NCBI GenBank assembly: GCA_022841345.1
Contig: JALHRR010000034.1
Span: 1-50,856, forward strand
DNA: 50,856 nucleotides
Origin: Saprospiraceae bacterium
Lineage (GTDB): Bacteria; Bacteroidota; Bacteroidia; Chitinophagales; Saprospiraceae
Direction of reading: 5' to 3'
Positions within the stretch are counted from its first letter, which is position 1. Each line of letters opens with the position of its first letter. Below, one piece after another: positions 39,014-46,713 of the stretch. Both the position numbers and the translations under genes were made by a program. The notes under the pieces are model-generated. The model had not been told where the DNA came from, searched no databases, and was given only the letters and a program-made list of their open reading frames with translations.

Positions 39014-39700
39014 ATGAAACGCTCCATCATCACCCCGGCAATCGCGATGCTTTTTGTACTCCTTGCAATGGACCTTAGCGCTCAATACAGCGTAGGCGTC
39101 AGGGCAGGGCTTAACCGCGCAAATGTTTACTTTGAAGAAACGGCACTAGATCCTACTACCCGATATAGAAATATGTTTTCCGCAGCAGTCTTCGCTGAGA
39201 TTCCAATCGAAAACGGTTTCTACTTCCAGCCGGAAATAGCCTATACACAAAAGGGATTTTTATTCCGTGAGGGATATGATTTCGATGTGCTTTCTTTCCC
39301 AGTAACAGCAGGGATCAGTGCCCGTACCAAAATTGATTATATTGAAGCCCCTATGCTTCTAAAATATAAAGCTGATCTCGGTGCTGTGAAATTATATGCT
39401 ATGGCAGGACCTTATGCAGGTTACGCTTCTCAGGGAGAAGTCAGACTAAGCACCAATTTCATTGTAGAGATTCCGGTCTATACTTATGATATTCCTCTCA
39501 GCAGCAACACTTATCAGCGCTGGGAATTTGGTGCCGCAGCAGGAGCAGGTATTGCCATCCCTCTTGGGCCTGTAGAAATTTTCACTGAAGGAAGATACCA
39601 GACTGCTTTCACCAACTTCTTCAAAGACCCCATTGTCGAAGGCCGCATGAAAAATCACGGTTTCCAGTGGAACTTCGGTGTCAATGTTCCTCTGAACTAA
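39014..39700 (+). CDS. Outer-membrane beta-barrel protein (PorT/OMP_b-brl type)
   Basis: 228 residues with signal peptide (MKRSIITPAIAMLFVLLAMDLSAQ). The mature sequence starts YSVGVRAGLNRANVYF and continues with YFQPEIAYTQKGFLF, DYIEAPMLLKYKA, KLYAMAGPYAGYAS, WEFGAAAGAGIAIPLG, VEIFTEGRYQTAFTNFF and FQWNFGVNVPLN. This is the pattern of the PF13568 outer-membrane barrel family, where PEIAYTQKG and Y-E-P-LLKY strands are typical. Probably eight strands. Role unknown; some relatives are type IX machinery parts, but this one lacks a specific signature. A strong terminator follows. Confidence 0.88.
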   Translation: MKRSIITPAIAMLFVLLAMDLSAQYSVGVRAGLNRANVYFEETALDPTTRYRNMFSAAVFAEIPIENGFYFQPEIAYTQKGFLFREGYDFDVLSFPVTAGISARTKIDYIEAPMLLKYKADLGAVKLYAMAGPYAGYASQGEVRLSTNFIVEIPVYTYDIPLSSNTYQRWEFGAAAGAGIAIPLGPVEIFTEGRYQTAFTNFFKDPIVEGRMKNHGFQWNFGVNVPLN

Positions 39701-39714
39701 AAAAAACTTATCAT

Positions 39715-39755
39715 AGAAATGCCTCTTCCTGCCCCGGAGGAGGCATTTCTTTTTT
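39715..39755 (+). terminator. Rho-independent terminator after the barrel gene
   Basis: Perfect 11-bp stem AGAAATGCCTC (39715-39725) with GAGGCATTTCT (39740-39750), then further T. It lies 15 nt after the stop. Confidence 0.9.
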
Positions 39756-39776
39756 AGGAGGTTCCTTGTAGCCCCG

Positions 39777-39876
39777 GGTGACTTTTTTTCTTTGCTTCGC
39801 AAAGAAAAAGTGACGTCTTTCAGGGTGCAAGCCCTGAAAGGTGACATCTTTGACAGCGATGCTGTCAAAGGTGACC
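39777..39876 (+). repeat. Three-hairpin array with GTGAC-type spacers
   Basis: GGTGAC, hairpin TTTTTCTTTGC-TTC-GCAAAGAAAAA (39785-39809), GTGACGT, hairpin CTTTCAGGG-TGCAAG-CCCTGAAAG (39817-39840), GTGACAT, hairpin CTTTGACAGC-GAT-GCTGTCAAAG (39848-39870), GTGACC. Arms of 9-11 bp are perfect and unrelated to each other. It follows the terminator of the plus-strand barrel gene and reads GTGA on that strand. Confidence 0.92.
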
Positions 39877-39941
39877 TTTCCAAAAGGACAAAATCAATTC
39901 TACGTTTTCACAGGAATTTCCCAAATTATTAACCAACCTTC

Positions 39942-39989
39942 GCCAATTCCTGTAGGGGAGATTCATGAATCTCCCCTACAGGAATTGGC
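39942..39989. repeat. 48-nt perfect palindrome
   Basis: Two 24-nt arms, GCCAATTCCTGTAGGGGAGA plus TTCA (39942-39965) and the exact complement (39966-39989), with no loop. The core TGTAGGGGAGA...TCTCCCCTACA looks like dispersed GTAGGGG-type palindromes seen in several bacterial phyla (from memory). A related CCCCTAC word recurs at about 40103. Confidence 0.95.
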
Positions 39990-40016
39990 TGTCAACTAAG
40001 GCAACCTCCTCTTATG

Positions 40017-40074
40017 CTCTTCTGCTGTTTCTCGCGGCTCGTAGCTCAAGGCTCGAAGCTTCTTTCCGGCTGTT
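40017..40074 (+). repeat. 58-nt direct repeat, copy 1
   Basis: Begins CTCTTCTGCTGTTTCTCGCG, ends TTCCGGCTGTT. About 85% identical by eye to copy 2 at 40163-40220; both have length 58. GC-rich with repeated GGCTCG words, non-coding. Confidence 0.8.
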
Positions 40075-40085
40075 TGTGCAGAGAC

Positions 40086-40105
40086 GGGTGCAAGGCCGTG
40101 CACCC
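40086..40105. repeat. Hairpin GGGTGCA-AGGCCG-TGCACCC between the two 58-nt repeats
   Basis: Seven-bp perfect arms and a 6-nt loop, followed by CCTACG and not by a T-run, so probably not a terminator. Confidence 0.7.
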
Positions 40106-40162
40106 CTACGAGCCTGATCATACGGGCTGATTTCTAAACTCCTAAACTCCTCCCCACCTACA

Positions 40163-40220
40163 CTCTTCGGCTGTTTCTCGCGGCTCGCGGCTCGTGGCTT
40201 GAAGCTTCTTCCCGGCTGTT
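40163..40220 (+). repeat. 58-nt direct repeat, copy 2
   Basis: Begins CTCTTCGGCTGTTTCTCGCG, ends TTCCCGGCTGTT. Partner of 40017-40074. It is followed by an AT-rich word repeat (ATAATTCATAATTC, about 40227-40240) that runs into the stop codon of the guanine deaminase gene. Together with the hairpin array and the palindrome, these repeats account for most of the 39701-40252 gap; no gene is seen there. Confidence 0.8.
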
Positions 40221-40252
40221 CAACTCATAATTCATAATTCAAAACTCATAAC

Positions 40253-40723
40253 TCAATACGCCACCTTATCCTCCTTTTCATCCCATGTCTTAAATGCTTC
40301 CAGCGCTTTTTCCCTCAGCATCTCATTGGCTGGAATAGACCTGTCTGCCGGATTCAAATCTATTTCTTTGTAAATAAAATCATCATCAAATCCAATATCC
40401 GCAGCATCGGACCGGGTGCAGGCATAGTAGAATTTCTCAGGTCTGGCCCAGTAAATAGCCCCCAGACACATAGGACAAGGTTCGCAGGAAGTATAGATGA
40501 TACATCCGTCCAGTTGAAAAGTTCCGAGATTTCTGCAGGCATCTCTGATGGCAACAACCTCCGCATGAGCCGAAGGATCATTGGTCGCCAAAACCATATT
40601 ATTGCCTCTTCCTATGATTACTCCATCTTTGACTACAACAGCTCCGAATGGTCCGCCTTCATTATTCCGCATCCCCTTTAGAGCCAGATCGATCGCTTCC
40701 TGCATGAATTTCTCTTCTTCCAT
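40253..40723 (-). CDS. guaD: Guanine deaminase (cytidine-deaminase-like fold)
   Basis: Zinc enzyme converting guanine to xanthine and ammonia. The 156 residues have the zinc ligands H53 and catalytic E55 (SAHAEVVAIR), with C83 and C86 in SCEPCPMCLGAIYWARP. GGPFGAVVVKDG, FQLDGCIIYTS and IGFDDDFIYKEID match the short GuaD type of Bacillus subtilis closely, including its length of 156. tRNA-adenosine deaminase TadA shares the core motif, but this C-terminal region is GuaD-like. Transcribed away from the DUF819 gene (85 nt between starts). Confidence 0.9.
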   Translation of the reverse strand: MEEEKFMQEAIDLALKGMRNNEGGPFGAVVVKDGVIIGRGNNMVLATNDPSAHAEVVAIRDACRNLGTFQLDGCIIYTSCEPCPMCLGAIYWARPEKFYYACTRSDAADIGFDDDFIYKEIDLNPADRSIPANEMLREKALEAFKTWDEKEDKVAY

Positions 40724-40808
40724 TTCAATTTATTTTTATTTTTTGTGTGCTTCAGCAAGCTTCAAACCCTACCTTAGCCCGATTAGAAGTACAAAGTAAT
40801 ACATAAAT

Positions 40809-42056
40809 ATGGAACCATACATTACCAATGACGCCGTAGTTTTAGGAATTTTGCTGAGTGTTTTGGCATTAATTTTTGTGTCAGCCTCCAGCAAAAACCC
40901 CTTTTTTGTAAAGTTTTACACCTATGTTCCGCCGCTGCTGCTCTGTTACTTTGTTCCGGCATTACTACAATATCCGCTCAATCTGATAAATGGAGATGTT
41001 TCCGGATTGTATAAAATGGCATCCAGATATTTACTTCCAGCCAGTTTGATATTACTTTGTTTGGGAATAGATTTCAAGGGCATGTGGAATCTGGGGCCGA
41101 AAGCGCTCATCATCTTTCTAACCGCTACCTTAAGTGTTATTATTGGAGGGCCCTTTGCCCTGCTTTTCGTGATGAAGGTAGCCCCGGGTGTATTACCTGT
41201 AGGGACAGAGGAATTATGGAGAGGCCTCTCCACAATTGCCGGAAGCTGGATTGGAGGTGGAGCTAATCAGACTGCTATGAAAGAAATCTTTCAGGTTTCT
41301 GATTCGTTGTTTGCTTCGATGATTGTGGTGGATGTCATTGTGGCCAACATATGGATGGGCTTTCTGCTATATGGAGCCAATATCTCGAAAAAAATAGACC
41401 GTTGGTTAAAAGCAGATAATACTGCCATCACAGAACTCCAGGAAAAGATGGAGAATTATCAGGCATCTGTTGCAAAGAATCCCTCTACTACTGATATATT
41501 CGTATTGATGGGAGTGGCATTTGGGGGCGTAGCATTGGCGCATTTTATGACTGATAATATCACTCCATGGATGCAGACCCATAGTGAATGGCTGGATTCC
41601 GTCAGATTAAACACGCTTTACTCAGATTTCTTTTGGTTGATTGTTCTAGTTACAACATTTGGACTTTTACTTTCCATCACTAAGGCTCGCAAGCTGGAAG
41701 GGCTTGGTGCTTCTAAGTGGGGAAGTGTATTTATTTATATCCTCGTAGCAACCATCGGTATGAAGATGAATCTCAAAGATGTATTCAATAACCTTGGATT
41801 ATTCTCTGTTGGTATCGTGTGGATGTTAGTTCACGTAATCATATTACTTATTGTTGCAAGGATCATCAAAGCCCCATTCTTTTTTGTCGCAGTGGGCAGT
41901 CAGGCTAATATTGGTGGAGCTGCATCAGCTCCGATAGTTGCTTCTGCCTTTTCACCTGCGCTGGCTCCGGTCGGCGTTCTCATGGCTGTGCTTGGATATG
42001 CATTGGGAACCTATGGAGGGATCATCTGTGCATTATTGATGCAAGCCGTCAGCTGA
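40809..42056 (+). CDS. DUF819 family membrane protein
   Basis: 415 residues, highly hydrophobic, about 10-11 membrane segments (the first at about 12-30; last at about 385-410). DUF819 features include the glycine-rich SWIGGGANQTAMKEIF stretch near 151-166 and, near the C-terminus, VGSQANIGGAASAPIVASAF. The repeated GGxxN/GGAxS motifs are typical of secondary carriers with inverted repeats. Substrate unknown; B. subtilis YjcL is a homologue of undefined role. No close operon partner: guaD is divergent, and the next plus gene is 307 nt away. Confidence 0.88.
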   Translation: MEPYITNDAVVLGILLSVLALIFVSASSKNPFFVKFYTYVPPLLLCYFVPALLQYPLNLINGDVSGLYKMASRYLLPASLILLCLGIDFKGMWNLGPKALIIFLTATLSVIIGGPFALLFVMKVAPGVLPVGTEELWRGLSTIAGSWIGGGANQTAMKEIFQVSDSLFASMIVVDVIVANIWMGFLLYGANISKKIDRWLKADNTAITELQEKMENYQASVAKNPSTTDIFVLMGVAFGGVALAHFMTDNITPWMQTHSEWLDSVRLNTLYSDFFWLIVLVTTFGLLLSITKARKLEGLGASKWGSVFIYILVATIGMKMNLKDVFNNLGLFSVGIVWMLVHVIILLIVARIIKAPFFFVAVGSQANIGGAASAPIVASAFSPALAPVGVLMAVLGYALGTYGGIICALLMQAVS

Positions 42057-42077
42057 CATTATTTTAAAACCTTTTGG

Positions 42078-42152
42078 GCATCCCCGTCTCCAAAGCTTTG
42101 GGGACGGTCGCGCTATCCGCTTTACTTCATAGCGACGCATTATTAATGCGTC
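42078..42152. repeat. Palindromic intergenic repeat, same core as 22826-22845, followed by a 9-bp hairpin
   Basis: 42084-42107 forms a 12-bp palindrome with the core CCAAAGCTTTGG and one G-T wobble. It is flanked by GGGCATCCCC and GGTCGCGCTATCCGC. At 42134-42152 GACGCATTA-T-TAATGCGTC forms a perfect 9-bp hairpin, followed by TCTAC. CGCTAT (42111) and ATAGCG (42129) form a further pair. There is no T-run on the plus strand. The rest of the 42057-42363 gap holds nothing I recognise. Confidence 0.75.
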
Positions 42153-42363
42153 TCTACTCGTGCCCGCTTCTATCGCTGATGCAGTGCGGGTGTGATAGTG
42201 AGAGCACTGAGTTTCAACATATTAAATATTAGGAGTTTAAACGCATCCAGGCAGCATCCGGAAGGCTTGCTGCGTTAATCTAAAAGAAAGAAGCTTCATG
42301 CGAATTTCATTTGTCTGCTTTTGAGAAATATGAAAATCACCATCTCTAAAATTCCAATTGAAT

Positions 42364-45300
42364 ATGAAATCAACATTTACTTACAGATTCCAGCTATTCA
42401 TACTGTTCATATTCATGGCAAACATTCAGGGCTGGTCACAGAATGCAAAAACAGCTACTGGTAAAACTGAAAAAAATTATCGCTCAGATTGTATTATTCC
42501 TGTTGCAAAAGCTGACTTCGAGATCAATAATGTCAGAACACATTTGGCTCAGGGAGGTACATTATGGCGTCAAAAAAATGGAACATCAGGCTACTTTGTA
42601 CCTAAGAACCTGGGAGTAGGTGCCATATTTGCAAGTTCCATCTGGATGGGTGCCTATGATCCGTTTCAAAATTTAAAAATATCGACAGGAACCTATGGAG
42701 GCAATAGCAGCCAGTTTGTTGCCGGACCATTGAATGTTGATGGAGATTTAGATGCTCTCCATTGTGCACCATGGGATAGACTTTTCAGTGTATCCTCTGA
42801 GGAAATTACGATTCATAAATCACGCATCGTTCAAAAACTGAACCAGGGAATACCATATCCTGATTCTGAAATACCGGTTAATATCAAGGGTTGGCCAGCA
42901 TCCGGCAATCCATTTTTTGAAAGTGTGCATGGCTTTACCCTGCCTGTGAATACATTTGCACTTGGGACTTTTCATGATTTTGACCAGGATGGAACCTATG
43001 ACCCTTCATCAGGAGATTACCCGGTTGTAGCCAGCAAAATGTCAGGGGAAATAAATGAAATCATCCCTTCATTACAGACCTTCAAAATATTTAATAATGT
43101 AGGTTATCTCACTTCCGATCGCAATCGGGCATTGATGCAATTCAATGCCACCACATTTGCATTTCGAACAAACGATGAGATCAATGATATGACCTTTACG
43201 CATCACAAATTTACAAATGCAGGCGGCGATTATCTGGATCAGGGCCGGTTTGCATATTGGATTGATCCTGACCTGGGTTGCTATTGGGATGATTTTATCG
43301 GCTTCGATACCAGCAGAAGTATGGCATACATTTATAATGAGGATGCCACCGACGGACGTGAGGGTTGCGAATGTTCAGGGACCGCAACTTATTGTGAAAA
43401 CATTCCCATTCTGGGCATCCGGTTTTTCGATACTCCCGATAAAAAAGGAGTTAGTTCATTTACCTATTACAATAACGGCGGTATTGGAGGCGTAATACCG
43501 GCTACAAGTGATCCAACACAAGACATTGAGTACTACCGTTACATGACCGGACATTGGCGTACTGGAGAACCGATGACAATTGGTGGCACCGGCTATAATC
43601 CCGGTTCAGAGAATTTCACAAAATATGCATTTCATTCTCCTCCAAATCAAAGAAATCCGGACTCCTGGTCCATGTGTTCAGAAGAAATGACATTTGGTGA
43701 CCGCAGAATGGTGATCAGCACGAGTTTTGATCGTTTGAATCCGGGAGAATATGCGGAAGCTCTGAGCGGAAATGTATTCGTTCCTTCTCAAAAATATCCC
43801 TGCCCTGAAATCGAATATTTGCAGCATGTTTCCGACAAAGCTGAGTTGTTTCTTCTGAATCAATTATTACAGAAAGAACTGGAGCTGAAAGGGCCGGATG
43901 CTCCGGATGTGATGACCATTGAACAGGACAAAGAGCTCATATTTTTACTTACCAATTCTCCCCAATCAAACAACCATTTGCTGGGTTACAGGGAAACCGA
44001 TCCGCTTTTCAGGAATCATCCTGATCCTTCAGCTTACGAATATTTATTTGAGGGCTATTTGGTTTATCAGCTAAAAGATGAAAATATTTCATTGGATGAT
44101 TTGCGTAATCCGGACAATGCCAGATTAGTTTTTAAATCAGATGTAAAGAATAATGTTACCACCATTTATCAATGGAATAAAATTGCAGATCCTTTTCATC
44201 TGTACAATTTATGGGCTCCGGAGCTTGTCTTTCAGGGAGATAATGATGGAGTCAGGAGCAGTTTTAAGATTTCTGAAGATGCTTTTGCTATCGGAGCAGA
44301 TAAAAGTTTGATAAACCACAAGCCTTATTACTATGTCGCAGTTGCATTTGCCCACAACAATTATCAGGACTTCCATGCAGGAAAGGGAATTGGACAGCAA
44401 TTTCCATACCTTGAAGGCCAAAGGAATCGAAAGATAATTACTGCAATTCCCCGAGCAGCCAACACCGGAAATGATCCAGTCCAATATGGTACCCCATTGC
44501 CCATCACCAGGCTGGATGGCAAAGGAAATCCGGGTGTGTTTTTAAAGCTGGAAAATGGAATGTATGAGCACATCTTATCGCAGGATTTCGATGGACGGCT
44601 CAAATACGAGAATGGATTCGGGCCTGTACTGGCAAAAGTTGTCGATGCCTCAAAGCTAAAAAATGCAAAACTCCGGCTATCATTCTTCAATGAAGACCAG
44701 AATTTTATTGTAACTCCAGCTACAAGGTGGATTTTGGAAGACCTGGAGACCGGCGAATCTATAAGCTCCGAAAAAGATCTTTCACATTTTCACGAGCAAA
44801 TCATAGAAACATATGGAATCAGTATTGAAATGTTCCAGCCTGATACTGTCGGAATCAATCAAGGTGGCTCTGTCATCAACCCTACAAATGGAATGGTCAA
44901 TACAAGAATACTTCATTCCGATGCAGCTTGGCTAAGTGGTGTAGCATCCGGTGATTTTGCAACAATTACTCCCGGCAATAGTCCTCCATTCTCTCCGTTG
45001 AAATATGTGAAAACAGATCCGGGAGAAGAAGATTTCATTTTAGACCCCAACCAAGCCTTGACAAATACCCATGCTCCATACTTTATACCCTTCTCTATTG
45101 CGGATTTTCGTCTAAAAATGAATGTTCCTGATTTCCTCATTTCTCCTATGATTTTAGAAAAAGACTTTGGAGAATTGTTACGACACAGTTCCAGGCTTAA
45201 AAACACAAATAATGTAGATATAATCCTGACTCCTGATAAAAGTAAATGGAGTCGTTGTGTGGTAATTGAAACCTCAAACCCTCACTATGATGCTTATGGG

Positions 45301-46254
45301 CTTCCTGCAGTAAATCACAGTGATATGTTTGATTTCAGAATTGTTCCTTCTGTCGATAAGTACGGACGATATGCAACAATTGACGGATCCAGAAATGGTA
45401 CGCCTCTTACATCTAATTCAGCAAATCCGGATGATCCCAATTATTTGAAAGCACGCGGGATGGGTTGGTTTCCGGGATATGCAATTGACGTGGAGACAGG
45501 AGAAAGACTTAATATTTTCTTTGGGGAAAATTCTTCCTTTTCTGAAGATTTCAAACACTTGTATAAGGATCAGGAGGTGATAACAGATGACATGATTTGG
45601 AACCCAAGTGATCAGCTATTGCTGGAGCCGGAAACAAAAGATACACCATTGTCATATTTTATGGGAGGACAGCATTTCATATACGTCACAAGACAAGCTT
45701 ATGATGGCTGTGAGATGATCCATACCAGGCTGGACGGGTCCAGGGGAGGACTATTTAAGCGCCCGGTTTTTGAGCAAATTACCTGGTCAGGCTTTCCTGT
45801 TCTTCTCCCCGGACAAAATTTACGCTCATATGAAGATGGTTTAATTCCCTCCGAAACTATTATTCAGCTCAGAGCCAACCAACCCTATGCAAGATTTAAT
45901 AATGGCCCAAATGAGGGATTGCCACAATACCTTATTGAGATTGATACTGAAATCCTGTCTTCTACAAAACAAGATTTAAAAGTACTCACTGGAGTTAGTA
46001 TTTTTCCAAATCCATTGATTGCATCTTATCACAATATGCTTTATCTCAAAAACATTCCGGCACGAAGCGAAATACGGCTGATAGATCTGCAGGGGAGAAC
46101 ACTGATTCATCAGAAAAACAATGGCGGATCCAATGAAAGGCTTGAGCAATTGATGTTACCTCTTAATGCAGCATGCATGCAAAGCGGTATTTATTTCGTG
46201 GAGATTCAGGCATTTGAGGAGGGCAGAAGTATTCATAAGATTTTGTGTTTCTAA
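42364..46254 (+). CDS. Large secreted protein of unknown function with T9SS type A sorting domain
   Basis: The frame opens at a TTG (42358), but the ATG at 42364 starts a clean signal peptide (MKSTFTYRFQLFILFIFMAN...GWSQ) and is preferred, giving 1296 residues. The middle is unlike any family I know. It contains FHDFDQDGTYDPSSGDYPVV (about 202-221), a Cys pair GREGCECSGTATYC (about 334-347), many aromatic-rich segments and TRQAYDGCEMIHTRLDGSRG near 1115. The C-terminus (about 1210-1296) has the type A features LTGVSIFPNPLIAS ... EIRLIDLQGRTLI ... MQSGIYFVEIQ. Probably a cell-surface or secreted protein. I have no evidence for catalysis. Confidence 0.88.
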   Translation: MKSTFTYRFQLFILFIFMANIQGWSQNAKTATGKTEKNYRSDCIIPVAKADFEINNVRTHLAQGGTLWRQKNGTSGYFVPKNLGVGAIFASSIWMGAYDPFQNLKISTGTYGGNSSQFVAGPLNVDGDLDALHCAPWDRLFSVSSEEITIHKSRIVQKLNQGIPYPDSEIPVNIKGWPASGNPFFESVHGFTLPVNTFALGTFHDFDQDGTYDPSSGDYPVVASKMSGEINEIIPSLQTFKIFNNVGYLTSDRNRALMQFNATTFAFRTNDEINDMTFTHHKFTNAGGDYLDQGRFAYWIDPDLGCYWDDFIGFDTSRSMAYIYNEDATDGREGCECSGTATYCENIPILGIRFFDTPDKKGVSSFTYYNNGGIGGVIPATSDPTQDIEYYRYMTGHWRTGEPMTIGGTGYNPGSENFTKYAFHSPPNQRNPDSWSMCSEEMTFGDRRMVISTSFDRLNPGEYAEALSGNVFVPSQKYPCPEIEYLQHVSDKAELFLLNQLLQKELELKGPDAPDVMTIEQDKELIFLLTNSPQSNNHLLGYRETDPLFRNHPDPSAYEYLFEGYLVYQLKDENISLDDLRNPDNARLVFKSDVKNNVTTIYQWNKIADPFHLYNLWAPELVFQGDNDGVRSSFKISEDAFAIGADKSLINHKPYYYVAVAFAHNNYQDFHAGKGIGQQFPYLEGQRNRKIITAIPRAANTGNDPVQYGTPLPITRLDGKGNPGVFLKLENGMYEHILSQDFDGRLKYENGFGPVLAKVVDASKLKNAKLRLSFFNEDQNFIVTPATRWILEDLETGESISSEKDLSHFHEQIIETYGISIEMFQPDTVGINQGGSVINPTNGMVNTRILHSDAAWLSGVASGDFATITPGNSPPFSPLKYVKTDPGEEDFILDPNQALTNTHAPYFIPFSIADFRLKMNVPDFLISPMILEKDFGELLRHSSRLKNTNNVDIILTPDKSKWSRCVVIETSNPHYDAYGLPAVNHSDMFDFRIVPSVDKYGRYATIDGSRNGTPLTSNSANPDDPNYLKARGMGWFPGYAIDVETGERLNIFFGENSSFSEDFKHLYKDQEVITDDMIWNPSDQLLLEPETKDTPLSYFMGGQHFIYVTRQAYDGCEMIHTRLDGSRGGLFKRPVFEQITWSGFPVLLPGQNLRSYEDGLIPSETIIQLRANQPYARFNNGPNEGLPQYLIEIDTEILSSTKQDLKVLTGVSIFPNPLIASYHNMLYLKNIPARSEIRLIDLQGRTLIHQKNNGGSNERLEQLMLPLNAACMQSGIYFVEIQAFEEGRSIHKILCF

Positions 46255-46713
46255 TTATTATTGACGTCATAGGAGCAAGCTTTTGGCTGTTAGCTTTTGG
46301 CCTTGGCGAACAGCCGAAGATATAAGAGATAAGATATAAGAGATATAATAAAAGAGTCAAAGCTAGCAGGAAGCCATTATAAAACTTGCCTGCTAACCTT
46401 TGGCCTTATGTGAAGAGACTGAAGCTGATATTGGATTCATTTGCCAGCTTAGGGGAAAATGGCCGCAGCGCGGCCCAACCTTTATTGCATATGCAAGATA
46501 GAAAAATCCAGCCTCAGCGAGGCTGAACATCTCTCTGCGAAGCATTCCAAAACGAAAATAAAATCATAGATAATCAGCCGCTTATCGCAAGATTTTTAGT
46601 GGGGATTCTCCAGCGATTAGCCCCCGGTAAATGCCGGGGTAAAAGATAAAAAGACTTTCCAACCCAGAATTGAGTTATACAAAAAACCGATGGATGAAGC
46701 CAGCTGCAGAGAA
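46255..46713. other. 459-nt gap with a cluster of short palindromes
   Basis: Between converging genes 42364-46254 and 46714-47781. The left part holds word-like repeats (AGCTTTTGGC; ATATAAGAGATA, about 46320-46348). The right part (46461-46639) has four hairpins listed separately. No coding sequence is visible. Confidence 0.6.
46461..46639. repeat. Cluster of four hairpins: GGCCGC-AGC-GCGGCC and others
   Basis: GGCCGC-AGC-GCGGCC (46461-46475), TTGCATATGCAA (46485-46496), CAGCCTC-AGC-GAGGCTG (46509-46525) and CCCCGG-TAAATG-CCGGGG (46622-46639). The first and third share an AGC loop. No GTGAYRTC spacer is present, so this is a different repeat class. It resembles REP-like extragenic palindromes; no adjacent transposase. 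Confidence 0.75.
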
